Origin: Trichomonas vaginalis G3 | Taxonomy: Eukaryota; Parabasalia; Trichomonadida; Trichomonadidae | Length of the DNA: 64,000 nucleotides | Direction: 5' to 3' | NCBI RefSeq assembly: GCF_026262505.1 | Contig: NC_067205.1 | Coordinates: forward strand, 11,036,001 to 11,100,000 | Program-made: the position numbers and the translations under genes | Notes under the pieces: model-generated | Databases searched by the model: none | What the model saw: the letters and a program-made list of their open reading frames with translations, nothing else | Told to the model about the DNA's origin: nothing | Part shown: piece after piece, positions 40,867 to 50,890 of the stretch | Layout: each line of letters starts with the position of its first letter | How positions within the stretch are numbered: the first letter of the stretch is position 1

Positions 40867-43859
40867 ATAGATCCGTATTTTTCCCAAGTGAGGGGGGTAT
40901 CTCCAATCCCAGCCCTATCGTCCTCCCAGTGTCAGTTTTCAATATAAAATCCAAATTTTTTTTGAAAATAAAAATTTCGAGAAATTTTTCTGATTTTTTT
41001 TGTTTGATTTCAATAGTTCAAAATAAATTTGGGAGTAAAAAGACACTATTTAATGAAATTCATATGAGTGAATGTGGATAAATACTAGGGCTGTACAAGA
41101 TTTAAAAAAACATTGCCGGGTTACCGTAGAGGCCTAAAAAAATCGCGCCTCGGCGGCAAGCCGCCTCGGCATTAAGAATGCGCATCTAAATTTTTATATG
41201 TCCTTCTTTCTTTTATTTTTCCCTTCCCTTTCTTTTCTTTTTCTTTTTTTTCCCTCCTCTTGCTCTCATTTACCTTTTTTTTCCTTTTCTCATCATTTTT
41301 CAAAATTTTAAATTTTTATCAAAAATCTTGCCTATAAAAGCAGACTATGGAACCTTTTAATGCCTCTTAATCAATATTATACAGCATAAAGCATATTAAA
41401 TGAAAGTAATTACGTATAAATTTATTTATTATCTTATTTATTAATTCTTTAGCATGTATTGTTTAATATTAACTTTTCTGTACATTAAATATGATATCTC
41501 CAAAGTATGAATGCCTTGTAACGAAACGAAAACTTAATTTTATGTTGAATATTTGTCACAAACATTAGATTATTAAAATATATGTTGGATATCCCTTAGT
41601 ATGAGACTTCATGACTCTTGTAGTCTAACGTGAGCTTTGGATTGCAAGCTCTGTGGTTAACGAACATAAATTAATTGTAAAGTTTTCAAAATTTTTCATC
41701 GTTTCTATCAGCATCTATTTTTCCTTTAAAATAATATATTTGTATGAATACAATATTTAGTAATTTTTTTATTTCCCATAATTTCATTCAAAATTTCAGA
41801 AAAAATTAATTTCTATTCAATATTATTTCAGCTTCAAAACACTTCATTCTTATAGATGTTGATTCACTAAAGTGTGATACTCAATGTCTTATTTCAATGA
41901 AAATTGTTCTGCAAATTTATTTCACTTTTGACCTCACTTTTTCCGTAATTCAATTTTTTACTTTTAATATTTTAGATCTTCATAATATCATTTGAAAAAT
42001 TAACCATATAAAAAAATCAAGTTAACAATTCACTTTTTCCGTAATTCAAAAATCAAAAATATAAATAATATATCTTTTTATCAAATATTATTATTATATT
42101 CTATGAAAAATGAGGTCCGGAAATTTTGCGGATTCCCGTAACTCAATTTTACGGAAAAAGTGCAGTAAACTATTCAAAATACGGAAAAATTGGTGTAAAC
42201 TAATGATTTTACGGTAAAATCACGGAAAGTCCCGGAAGAATATATGTGCCTATATGAAATTATACAAAAATGAATCAAACGCATTTTAAAAGATTGTTCT
42301 TGTATTATAAATGCTATTCGCAGATTTATTAGTTGAAGAAAATTACCAAATTTTTGCCGATTTACAAAAAATGATTTACAAAGCATATTTTTATAAGGCT
42401 TTAAAAATCTTTAAAATGTGACTGGTGACGGAAATCCATGGTAACCAACCGCGGTTCCCGTTTGGAATGCCATAATAAATACTCTCAAAACATACAATTT
42501 ATATATTTTTTCTTTATATTATCAACTAATTAGTGATAATTTTTTTTGAATCAGATTTTTTTTCATTAAAAACATAATATATAACACAACAATGATGCAC
42601 ACATACGTATCTACACATCAAAATATAAAGCTTGTTTTGGTCTGGGCATCCCAACCCAAAATTCTTTAAAAATTGAATAAAATTGAATACTTGGGGCTGG
42701 GATACCCATCCCAAAACCGAATTGAATTTTTTGAATTAAAGAATATATTTATGTATTTATAATATACATGTGATGTCTATAAAAAATACTAAATTCTAAA
42801 AAAAATTCAATTTATTCAAAACGTATACTAAGTGATCACTTCATTAGTAGGATCAGCAATCCTACTAAACGGTGAGAACGCCACTAACTAAAAAGGGAGT
42901 CCTTGGAGCTCTTGATCTCTTGTCAGTAGAGTTCATAATGAGGCATGGCATCTACTGATTAGAGATCAGAGCAATCCTACCTTACCTTCAGGAGCTACAA
43001 AGCTCCTAATCGTTACGAGAGGGAGCCTTGGAGCTCCTGAAGCTCATCAGCAGAGGCTATTTACCATTTGGGCCTCTTTTGATGAAAGATGCGAAGCCCA
43101 TCTACGAACCAGGAGCTCCAAAGCTCCTAATCCTTACGAAAGGGAGCTTTGGAGCTCCTGAGTCTTCATCAACAGAGTCCCAGTTGATAAATATCCTATG
43201 CTGATGAAAGATGCGAAGCACATCTACGAACCAGGAGCTTCAAAGCTTCTAATCCTTACTAAAGGGAGCTTTGGAGCTCCTGAAACTCCTTTTACTATAA
43301 AATAGGACAGTTTTCTTCTGAGGTTCTCATCAAATCTAAGACTTCAGAAGAAAGCTGTTCTATCAATGTATACTTACACTCTCATGGACTACAAGTGTAC
43401 AATTTTAAGGCAGAGATTATCCGAGGCCTCTCATCAAATGAGGGACCTCGGATAATCTCTACCTTAAGTAGTCAAATAACTTTTCTCACTATTTAGGAAC
43501 AAAAGAACAAGAGTTGGAGTACTTTAAGGCAAGATTCTTCCGAAATCTCTCATCGAATGAGAGACTTCGGAAGGACCTTGCCAAATCCTTGAACGCCAAT
43601 ATCCTTGGAACTGAGCTAGAACCAGGGAGAAGTAGCATACTATAGAGCACGATGGTAATCTCGGAAATGCTTATATCGCCCCAAGCACAATATTTAAGAA
43701 GTCTAACTCATATATACAAGAAGTCAGGCTGAATAGATATTGTGCATATGGTTTGCAGAACTCTCATGATATTTAAAATTCATGTTATCCCAAAAAAGGT
43801 GACATTTTGGGTGTATCGTCCATCCCAGGGATGCAAAAATCACATCACCTTGGATCTAT
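40867..43859. mobile_element. Nested 2,993-bp non-coding transposon with 10-bp target duplication
   Basis: It begins ATAGATCC and ends GGATCTAT, and is flanked by AATTTCAAAT on both sides (40857-40866 and 43860-43869). The uninterrupted copies 1 and 2 have this word once, so the insertion site and 10-bp duplication are directly shown. A 9-10-bp duplication suggests a Mutator-like (MULE) element; short ends and lack of any transposase frame make it non-autonomous. Inside are a GC-rich palindrome around 41139-41175 in otherwise AT-rich DNA, inverted copies of a CACTTTTTCCGTA word (about 41,930-42,220), repeated GGGAT.CCCATCCC words (about 42,640-42,720) and a hairpin array (42,846-43,582). Confidence 0.75.
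42846..43582. repeat. Hairpin array, including three tandem 121-bp units
   Basis: At least seven inverted repeats in series. Small: 42846-42866. Medium: 42914-42930 with 42952-42968. Three tandem units of about 121 bp start near 42989, 43111 and 43232, each with a hairpin made of an AGGAGCTCCAAAGCTCCT-type arm and its complement around a CTTACGA loop. Then hairpins at about 43307-43360, 43406-43465 and 43526-43582; the last two have related arms (AAGGCA start, TCTCTCATC near the loop). No coding frame crosses the region. Confidence 0.85.
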
Positions 43860-44573
43860 AATTTCAAATTTTAATTTTTTGAAAAAAGAGGCCACCCGTA
43901 TGTACGTTTATTTGAGAGGAGGAGGATTATATTTTTGAAAGGGTGAAACATTATGAATATGTTAATTATATAATAATATGTATTATTATAAAAAAGAAAA
44001 AATAAAGCACGTTAAAATTTTTCTTTCTTGATTTTTTACAAAATCTACTTAGAATTATGCAAAATATGACTAAATAATTATAAATTTCAAGTTAAATTTT
44101 AATTTTGATAAATAATTTAAATTTCAAAATATCAAGTTCAGTTCGACTATGTATGTAGTAATTCCTCAATAAAGTGCCAAAACCCTATTAAAATATATGA
44201 ACATTTTCAACATTTTAATGTTTTTATTTAAAAATTTGATGGAATATGAGCTTCAAACAATTATTATGTAAATAAAAATAATTAAATATATGTATTTATT
44301 CGTATTACAACCGTAGTAAGTCGATTCTTCCTTTCTTCTACTGAGGTTTGAATTTGATTTCGAATTGTAAAGAGATTCAAAGGGAAAATACTAGCGGATA
44401 AAAACTACCTCCATGAAAGGGTCATAATGGAGTCAAGTTGTATTTTTTGATATTTTTTGCTTTTCGAGCCTAAATAGGTAGCCAAGATAATGCCTAAAAA
44501 TAAGGTTCTAAATTCTGAAGTTTACATGATCCTCTCGTGTGCACCCTTAAACATAAATAATTATGATATTTAG

Positions 44574-45073
44574 GCTAATCATTGCAAATTATTTGATTTG
44601 AAATCATTATTTTATTTGAACTACTTTCATTACAATCAGAATGGAGATCTTTTCTTGAGAATGACACCAATAGCAATGATATCAATCATTCTACAAAGAT
44701 AATGCTCCTTCATTATTATTTGATTCTTCAAAACAATCACTTGAAATTGCATGAATTAAAACTCATTTTAAAATTTGGTGAGAAAGATCTTTTTGTTGAT
44801 GAGCCAAATTGAGCATTCATGGAAGTTTGTAACAGTAACATCTGACACACATTTTACATAGTAGATTGGCCAAATAGGTGCTGTGTTTCTGGTTTACTTC
44901 TCCTAGAAGATGAAGGAAAATCTCAATATATAGACTAAAAATTTAATTAGCTCAAATGAAACAGGTATATAAAACTCTAACATTATAGTTAATATGAATA
45001 TTCATGATTCTTTGAAATTTCTTAGGGAGAAATGAATTATCGTTCCGATGAAAGGATTTCATAAATCAAAACA
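44574..45073. other. Intergenic spacer with a possible gene remnant
   Basis: The plus frame 44597-44812 reads 71 codons without an ATG start (FEIIILFELLSLQSEW... to KFGEKDLFVDEPN), which looks more protein-like than its surroundings and may be a relic. The rest is spacer leading to the BspA-like gene. Confidence 0.35.
45059..45063 (+). promoter_or_regulatory. Initiator-like TCATA
   Basis: Fits TCA-Py-(T/A); the putative start A at 45061 is 13 bases before the ATG at 45074. Confidence 0.45.
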
Positions 45074-46948
45074 ATGTTTTTATCTTTTTTCTTGAAGACA
45101 GCATTATCAGGAACTATAGTTGCAGACGTCAAAGGATTTAAAATCACATGTACTATATTATCTGATACAGAAATAGCTATTGGAGACGGAAACAAAAATG
45201 CTTTTGTAGAATATATAAAACCGATTACTAATTTTACATTACCAGAAACTGCACTCTATAACAACAAAGAATATAAGATTGCTGAAGTATCATCTTATGC
45301 TTTTACAGAATCGCCATTTAATAAAATCGTATTTCCAGCATCTGTGAGGAAAATCGGATCATATTGTTTCTTTGGATCCGAAAGGTTAGAGATACTATCC
45401 ATTTCTAAGTGCAAAATTACAGAATTGCCACCTTATATTTTCGCAGATTGCCCATTGCTTGAGACAATCTTATGCTCAAAACAAGTTCACGAAATTGGAG
45501 AAGGTGCTTTCACCAATACAGGAATCACTTTCATTCATGTTCAGTCGCATTTTCAAGTTGTCAATCCGAAAGCATTTTCAGGAGCAAAATTAACCGAAGT
45601 AGATCTTTCCACTTGCTCTCTTACATCTCTTAGTGAGTCAATGTTCGAAAATTGTTCAGATTTGACCGATATTATTTTTCCAAATTCATTAGAATCAATT
45701 TCGCCATACGCATTTGCACGCTGCGGACTTAAGAAACTTACACTACCATCATCACTTAAGTCAATTGGGCACCATGCCTTTCATTCTTGCGAATATTTGG
45801 ATTTTATTGACATTTCGAACTGCAACTTACAAAAAATAGAGCCATATTTATTCTCCCTCTGCACATATCTCCAAAGTGCAGTACTTCCTGAGAAAATTGT
45901 TGAAATCGGAGCGTTTTCATTTGCAAATACTTCATTATCTTATTTCAAACCAAACGAAAACCTTCAAATCATACGTGAAAGATGTTTCTTAGGCTGCAGG
46001 AAGCTCTCCGTTGTTGATTTATCAGATTCTCTCTGTCATACAATCGAATCTTACGCTTTTGCCGATTGTTCGAGCTTAGAAACGTTCCAAATGTCCACAA
46101 CATTAGTCAACATCGAAGATTACGCCTTCATGTCCACAAAATTGACGAAATTTAGTTCAGTAATCGTTCAATTTCTCGGAAAAGGCGTTTTCTCATCGAT
46201 TCGGACACTTAAATCCATTGATTTGTCCATGACTCATCTAACTGTTATTCCTGAATTCCTTTTCAAGGATTCTTATTCACTTCATTCGATTTTACTTCCA
46301 GAAAGCCTCAGAACGATCAAAGATGGTGCTTTCAGTGGAACAAAAATCACAGAGATACATATTCCAAGCTCAGTTTATAAAGTTGGACCAAAATTATTTG
46401 AATCTTGTGTAAACCTTGAAAAACTTGACTTAGGGTTTACAAATATCACTGAAATACCAGACAACTTTTTGGGTGAGTGTAGCCGATTGACAAAAATCAT
46501 TCTTCCTCCTTTTGTTGAGTCGATTTCCCAAACTGCCTTCATTATGTGCTCCCAATTGAAGGAAATATACTACTTAGGACACAAATTGTTACCTGAAGGA
46601 ATTCTGTTCCCTCCGAATTCGAATATTTATGTATCTCAAAAATATAAGTCAAAGAAATACGGAATCAAGGATATTCATGTTACAACAGACATGAATAACT
46701 ATATTCCGGTATCAAATGAAGCTTTCAACCCAGAGAAACAAATTTCAACATCAAAAATTTCAAATTCAACGATGAGATCAAGAAAAATCCTCTGGATATG
46801 GATACTAGCTGCTGTGTTCATTTCATATTTCGTCTACACTCATTTCTTGGCGAAATCTGTGTTCATTAGAAGAAATCTTTTGAATCCAGCCAGGAAAACC
46901 CTCGAGAACCAAGGTCTATATGCCAAACCTGACCAATATATCTTATAA
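45074..46948 (+). CDS. BspA-like leucine-rich-repeat surface protein
   Basis: 624 residues. A short hydrophobic start (MFLSFFLKTAL) could be a signal peptide. Residues about 75-510 are some 18-20 leucine-rich repeats of the Treponema/BspA type, with the cores FADCPLLETI, IGEGAFTNTGIT and IHIPSSVYKVG recurring every 22-24 residues. One membrane helix follows (ILWIWILAAVFISYFVY, about 571-588), then a 36-residue cytoplasmic tail with tyrosines (GLYAKP, DQYIL). Trichomonads have hundreds of such proteins, implicated in host contact and adhesion. The tail is of a size used for endocytic signals. An initiator-like TCATA lies 13 bases upstream. Confidence 0.9.
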   Translation: MFLSFFLKTALSGTIVADVKGFKITCTILSDTEIAIGDGNKNAFVEYIKPITNFTLPETALYNNKEYKIAEVSSYAFTESPFNKIVFPASVRKIGSYCFFGSERLEILSISKCKITELPPYIFADCPLLETILCSKQVHEIGEGAFTNTGITFIHVQSHFQVVNPKAFSGAKLTEVDLSTCSLTSLSESMFENCSDLTDIIFPNSLESISPYAFARCGLKKLTLPSSLKSIGHHAFHSCEYLDFIDISNCNLQKIEPYLFSLCTYLQSAVLPEKIVEIGAFSFANTSLSYFKPNENLQIIRERCFLGCRKLSVVDLSDSLCHTIESYAFADCSSLETFQMSTTLVNIEDYAFMSTKLTKFSSVIVQFLGKGVFSSIRTLKSIDLSMTHLTVIPEFLFKDSYSLHSILLPESLRTIKDGAFSGTKITEIHIPSSVYKVGPKLFESCVNLEKLDLGFTNITEIPDNFLGECSRLTKIILPPFVESISQTAFIMCSQLKEIYYLGHKLLPEGILFPPNSNIYVSQKYKSKKYGIKDIHVTTDMNNYIPVSNEAFNPEKQISTSKISNSTMRSRKILWIWILAAVFISYFVYTHFLAKSVFIRRNLLNPARKTLENQGLYAKPDQYIL

Positions 46949-47245
46949 CATTCTTTCTATTCTGTAATATTATTTATATTTATATTAAATAAAACTCATT
47001 TATATTTAAAAACAAGATTATTTTTATCCGTATTGAGAGTTGCTCTTAAATATATCAATTAAATCTTTAATTCTAAAATAATTTTTTCCAATTCAAAAGA
47101 TAAAGCTAATTTATCATTATCACTCAGCGGTTATTCTTGTGTCGAATATATTTCTCTTTCTATTTGCGTTATTTTACTTTGGTCTCATGATCACGTTTTT
47201 TTCTGAAACATTCCGTGTAATAAAAAAAAGTTTTTTTGTTTATTT
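46949..47245. other. Intergenic spacer
   Basis: About 300 AT-rich bases between two plus-strand genes; no supported feature. Confidence 0.5.
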
Positions 47246-48313
47246 ATGGATAAGCGGATAGACCTTTTCGGATTTGATATTTCTTTTCTTCCGAAATGGG
47301 CTATCCTCTTACTCGGAATAATCGGCATATTTGCGTCGTTTATTCTTCAAGGCTATTCTCACGAAGCCATATTCGGCAAATTTAAAATGAAAGAGGCTCT
47401 TTTCTTAACATTTGTTCAGTTCTTCGTATATTCTTCGATATCATTCAAGTTTTTTATTGATTTGGCCCGAAAAAAGACAATCCTTCATGCGCCATTCTGG
47501 TTTTACCTTATTACAGCTTTTGCACTTGTTGGATCGATGGCCTTATCAAATTACTCGTTGGAAAGAATCAGTTATCCAACACAAGTCCTTTTCAGATCTT
47601 CAAAATTAATCCCAGTCATGCTTGGAAGCTACTTTTTCCTCCGAAAACGCTACAGTCATATGGAAGTCATCTCAGTCTTCTTAACTGTTGCAGGTTTAGT
47701 CGGAATTTCAATGAGTGACAAAAAGGTTAATAATAAATTAAACCCTATAGGCCTAGTAGCAGTAATTTCATCCTTGTTTTGTGATGCCTTTGCATCAAAC
47801 TTAGAAGAAAAAGCCTTTGCTACGTACCAAGCCCCACAAAATGAAGTCATTGCAATGGTCTACTTGATCGGATCAATAATCATTGGTATTGCATCAATAC
47901 CAGTCGGACAGTTTACATCTGGCATGAAGAGAGTGATGACAGAACCAGTTTTGGACATTCAAATTTTACTTTTTTCTTCATTGGGTGCTGTTGGCATCCA
48001 GTTCATCTATTTACTGATTAACACTTTCGGATCTGTTGTTACTGTTATGGTTACTTCCTTAAGAAAAGCATTTACAGTTTGTTTATCATTTTTATTCTTT
48101 TCTGACAAGAAATTTACCAGATACCACTTGATGTCCATTATATGTATCAGTTTTGGTATAGGAATGAACATTTACGGAAAGCAGAAATCGAAGAGCGCAA
48201 GAAGATTATCAGATTTACCGGACAAGTCAAAATATGTGAAGCAGGAAGATGTTCCAGATAATGTTGATATAGGAGCATTAGCTGAGAAAAGAGAAGATGT
48301 CAAATTTGCATAA
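47246..48313 (+). CDS. Nucleotide-sugar/PAPS transporter-like protein (SLC35B/UAA family)
   Basis: 355 residues with about ten hydrophobic helices. The segment SYPTQVLFRSSKLIPVM (about residues 111-127) matches the conserved YPTQ..FKS.KLIPV signature of SLC35B transporters, and FASFILQGYSHEAIF near the start matches their second helix. SLC35B2/B3 carry PAPS, and SLC35B1/B4 other nucleotides or UDP-sugars, into the Golgi or ER; the SKLIPVM version is most like the PAPS group. The C-terminal tail is hydrophilic and Lys/Asp-rich. The exact substrate cannot be told from motifs. The first ATG of the frame is used. Confidence 0.85.
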   Translation: MDKRIDLFGFDISFLPKWAILLLGIIGIFASFILQGYSHEAIFGKFKMKEALFLTFVQFFVYSSISFKFFIDLARKKTILHAPFWFYLITAFALVGSMALSNYSLERISYPTQVLFRSSKLIPVMLGSYFFLRKRYSHMEVISVFLTVAGLVGISMSDKKVNNKLNPIGLVAVISSLFCDAFASNLEEKAFATYQAPQNEVIAMVYLIGSIIIGIASIPVGQFTSGMKRVMTEPVLDIQILLFSSLGAVGIQFIYLLINTFGSVVTVMVTSLRKAFTVCLSFLFFSDKKFTRYHLMSIICISFGIGMNIYGKQKSKSARRLSDLPDKSKYVKQEDVPDNVDIGALAEKREDVKFA

Positions 48314-48706
48314 TCCATGCAAAATTTTCAATTTTTATTTTAGATATGTTTGTTTGATTTTTCATATATAAATATTGTTTATTAATATTATGTTATCATG
48401 ATAAAAATTCTGTGTTGACTATGATTTGGAGATAATATTGGAATATATTTAAATGCATCTATAATTTAATGTCAATAAAGTATCTCTACAATATTGCCTT
48501 GGTTGGCAAGGATTTGTGAAACATCATGGTGCTATGAGCCAAATCAATGGATATCTTTATGTTGTTAGCCTGTATTATCTGAAGAAAATCCCCGTTCCTA
48601 GCCTATATTATGTCTGTATGGAATCGTATCCTAGTTATAACTATCATTGATATTAACCTTTTTTTAGAACCTTCAATTTTGATCTGCACTTTTCTGAAAT
48701 AAAAAA
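48314..48706. other. Intergenic spacer
   Basis: 393 AT-rich bases; no supported feature. Confidence 0.6.
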
Positions 48707-49429
48707 ATGATTTCTCTGGAATCGAAGAAGATAAAATATATAATGTTACCAATCAATATAACTATCGCAGTATTATGTATTGCACTCATGCTTGCTATTT
48801 CATATTCAATAGAATTCGAAGATTGGAATAGATTTATTTTTATTTATCAAAAATTATTCCATCCAATTGCAACACCATTAACTGTCATCATATTGATAGT
48901 TGGCCAAATCGGAATACTTAGATTCAACAAATGCTGGTACTTTAGCTATGCTTTCATACTTCTAATTCTATCTATTATTTATTTGCTATTAGTTATACTC
49001 GCATTTCGTCTTGATGGAAATGAAACACTCAAAATGAAACAATATTTCAATCATGATCCTCAATATTTCCAATATGAAATACGTAGAGTTTTATCATTAT
49101 TAAATGTATTAGACTTTACACCAACAACATGCTACTGTGGTGAGCAAGAAAAAGAAAATTACACAAAATGCGATAGTTCAAAATTTTATTACGTTTTCTA
49201 CCAATATTTCATTGAAAATAACGTAAATCCGAAGAACCGAAATTGTAACTACTTTGCTGATAATTCTTCCCATATATACGAAGACGTTGGGTTTGATGTT
49301 GCCGTAAAAGAGAAAATCACACAGAAATTCCACCGTAAATACAAGGGATTAGTAACTACTAACTTCATATTGTTATTCTCTTACAATATTTTTATCTTCC
49401 TCTTTGCAATCTTTGTTAAGGTCAAATAA
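48707..49429 (+). CDS. Tetraspanin-like four-pass membrane protein
   Basis: 240 residues with four hydrophobic helices at about 12-31, 52-72, 76-98 and 217-237. The large loop between helices 3 and 4 (about residues 100-215) contains CYCGEQ, a possible degenerate version of the tetraspanin CCG motif, plus later cysteines (TKC, RNCNY) that could form the usual disulfides. Trichomonads have tetraspanins at the cell surface and in exosomes, linked to aggregation and host contact. Without a true CCG the assignment rests on topology and cysteine pattern. An unrelated four-pass protein is possible. Confidence 0.6.
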   Translation: MISLESKKIKYIMLPINITIAVLCIALMLAISYSIEFEDWNRFIFIYQKLFHPIATPLTVIILIVGQIGILRFNKCWYFSYAFILLILSIIYLLLVILAFRLDGNETLKMKQYFNHDPQYFQYEIRRVLSLLNVLDFTPTTCYCGEQEKENYTKCDSSKFYYVFYQYFIENNVNPKNRNCNYFADNSSHIYEDVGFDVAVKEKITQKFHRKYKGLVTTNFILLFSYNIFIFLFAIFVKVK

Positions 49430-49762
49430 CATATATTTATTTGTTTTTTTGTATACAATATATAAATGTTCTGTTTCGGTTTAGCTTCTTTAATCTTTTT
49501 CTTCGTTCTTGTCTCTTCATATCAAATTTGATCGAATAAATTCGAAGTTTTTCTTTGACTTTGACGAAAAACCAAATATTAGATACATCCAAGATACTGA
49601 TTTTTTCATCAAGACATAAACGAAATTTGATATAAAATGTCAAAATTCCAAAAAAAATCAATTAAAATCATTTTGCTGTAGTACATTATTGCACGCAAAT
49701 TTTATATGGAAAGTGATGTGTTCGTTCAAAGACACTTTTGATATTCAATTTTATCACATTTT
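49430..49762. other. Intergenic spacer with promoter at its right end
   Basis: 333 AT-rich bases. Only the initiator of the next gene (49754-49758) is supported. Confidence 0.6.
49754..49758 (+). promoter_or_regulatory. Initiator element TCACA
   Basis: An exact fit to TCA-Py-(T/A); the putative start A at 49756 is seven bases before the ATG at 49763. Confidence 0.55.
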
Positions 49763-50215
49763 ATGTCTGAGCAAAATCAAACAGCCTTTACAATTGTCGT
49801 CAAGCCAGGAGAAAGCCAGAAGATCAGCTTCGAAGGCAAAGAACAACTCAGATTCATGCTTGTTAATGCCCACCTTGTTGGAGAAGATCTTAAACTTACC
49901 AAAGAAGAGGTTGTCACAATCAAGTACTTAGAATCTCTTGATGACAATGAACCAGAACAGAAGTCAACCGAAGTAGCCAAGTTTACAGAGGAGAACAAGG
50001 ACGTTCAGGACATCGAATTCAATTGCGGTGCATTGAACGAGGCTACAGTCGAAGTTGCTGGCGAATTCCCAGTAGAAATCGAAGGTGTCTTCTACGAAGA
50101 TAACGATGATGAAGAAGAAGAGGAAGAAGAAGAGGAAGAAGAAAAGAAGGAAGAAGAACCAAAAGAAGAAGAGAAGAAGGAAGATAAACCAGAAGAAGAA
50201 AAGAAAGAGGAATAA
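49763..50215 (+). CDS. Nucleoplasmin-like histone chaperone with acidic tail
   Basis: 150 residues. Residues about 8-110 are beta-rich with the layout of a nucleoplasmin-like core: F.IVVKPGES at the start, EQLRFMLVNAHL, then IEFNCGALNEATVEVAGEFP and the closing VEIEGVFYE. The same fold occurs in FKBP39/46-type proteins and plant HD2 proteins. From residue 111 on the tail is an unbroken Glu/Lys-rich stretch with 11 consecutive Glu, typical of histone chaperones. The core probably forms pentamers and the tail binds basic proteins; a role in nucleosome or ribosome assembly is inferred. Codon use is richer in GC than its neighbours, suggesting strong expression. An exact initiator lies seven bases upstream. 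Confidence 0.7.
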   Translation: MSEQNQTAFTIVVKPGESQKISFEGKEQLRFMLVNAHLVGEDLKLTKEEVVTIKYLESLDDNEPEQKSTEVAKFTEENKDVQDIEFNCGALNEATVEVAGEFPVEIEGVFYEDNDDEEEEEEEEEEEKKEEEPKEEEKKEDKPEEEKKEE

Positions 50216-50689
50216 ATTTTCCATGTAATACATATATTTATGAATATTATTACAACAAAATATATCCGTTATATATTTTGAAAAACCTCGGTTGCGGCCA
50301 ATTGAGATTTTATTTGTATTATTTTTATATGTATAGCATTTTTATCATATTTTTTTCAACGATTCGCTTCAAAAATCCTTGGAAAATTATTTTTTAACGT
50401 TTTCTACCCAAAATCATTAGAAAAATGCATTAGTTTGTATTGTATATGTATAATATTTCTTTAATTTTCAAAACAAAATAAAATAAAAAAATAATTTTGA
50501 AATGCCAACATTTGGTCATTGATAAACTTAAATTTGAGGAAGACAATGGTTGACTTACTTCTTGGATAACCCAAACAATCGTTTTCCTAAAGAAAATTTC
50601 AAAATCTAAAGTAAATAAAAACTCTTTTTTTATTTTCAGAAAAGAAAGCATGTTTCTAACATGTTACATGACCATAGAATATAAAATAA
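50216..50689. other. Intergenic spacer
   Basis: 474 AT-rich bases between the chaperone gene and the tail of the split surface-protein gene; no supported feature. Confidence 0.6.
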
Positions 50690-50886
50690 TTAAATTTCGA
50701 TTTCGATATCTGTTTCATCTTCGCTATTATCAGTTTCATATCCATTGAGTCTAACAACAATTGGCTCTAGTTTAATCTTACTCTTTGTTTTAGTAATTTT
50801 CAAAGGTTTTTCTTTCTCTACTTTCTTTTCTTTTTCTGGCTTCTTTTCCTTTACAGGATTAGTTTTATTTGGTCGTACCTTATAGT
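50690..50886 (-). pseudogene. 3' remnant of the surface-protein gene split by transposon copy 2
   Basis: The frame reads YKVRPNKTNPVKEKKPEKEK and onward to ETDIEIEI, a Lys/Glu-rich cytoplasmic tail. It lies directly across the TTAA element from the 5' remnant, which ends in a hydrophobic stretch at the insertion. Removing the element with one TTAA leaves the tail one base out of frame with the upstream part, so there was at least one additional length change. Confidence 0.7.
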
Positions 50887-50890
50887 TTAA

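Larger units (their letters stand above)
40503..44546 (-). mobile_element. TTAA-flanked DNA transposon, copy 3, inverted and split by a nested insertion
   Basis: TTAA at 40499-40502 and 44547-44550; the ends GGGTGCACCCG and CGTGTGCACCC match copies 1 and 2 in opposite orientation. The two parts (40503-40866 and 43870-44546) sum to 1,041 bp, the same as the other copies. The interruption is the 2,993-bp element at 40867-43859. Confidence 0.85.

Noticed and set aside
42846-43582. A CRISPR-like or tRNA/rRNA array reading of the tandem hairpins
   Set aside because: The host is eukaryotic, spacers are not unique between identical repeats, and no tRNA cloverleaf features are present.
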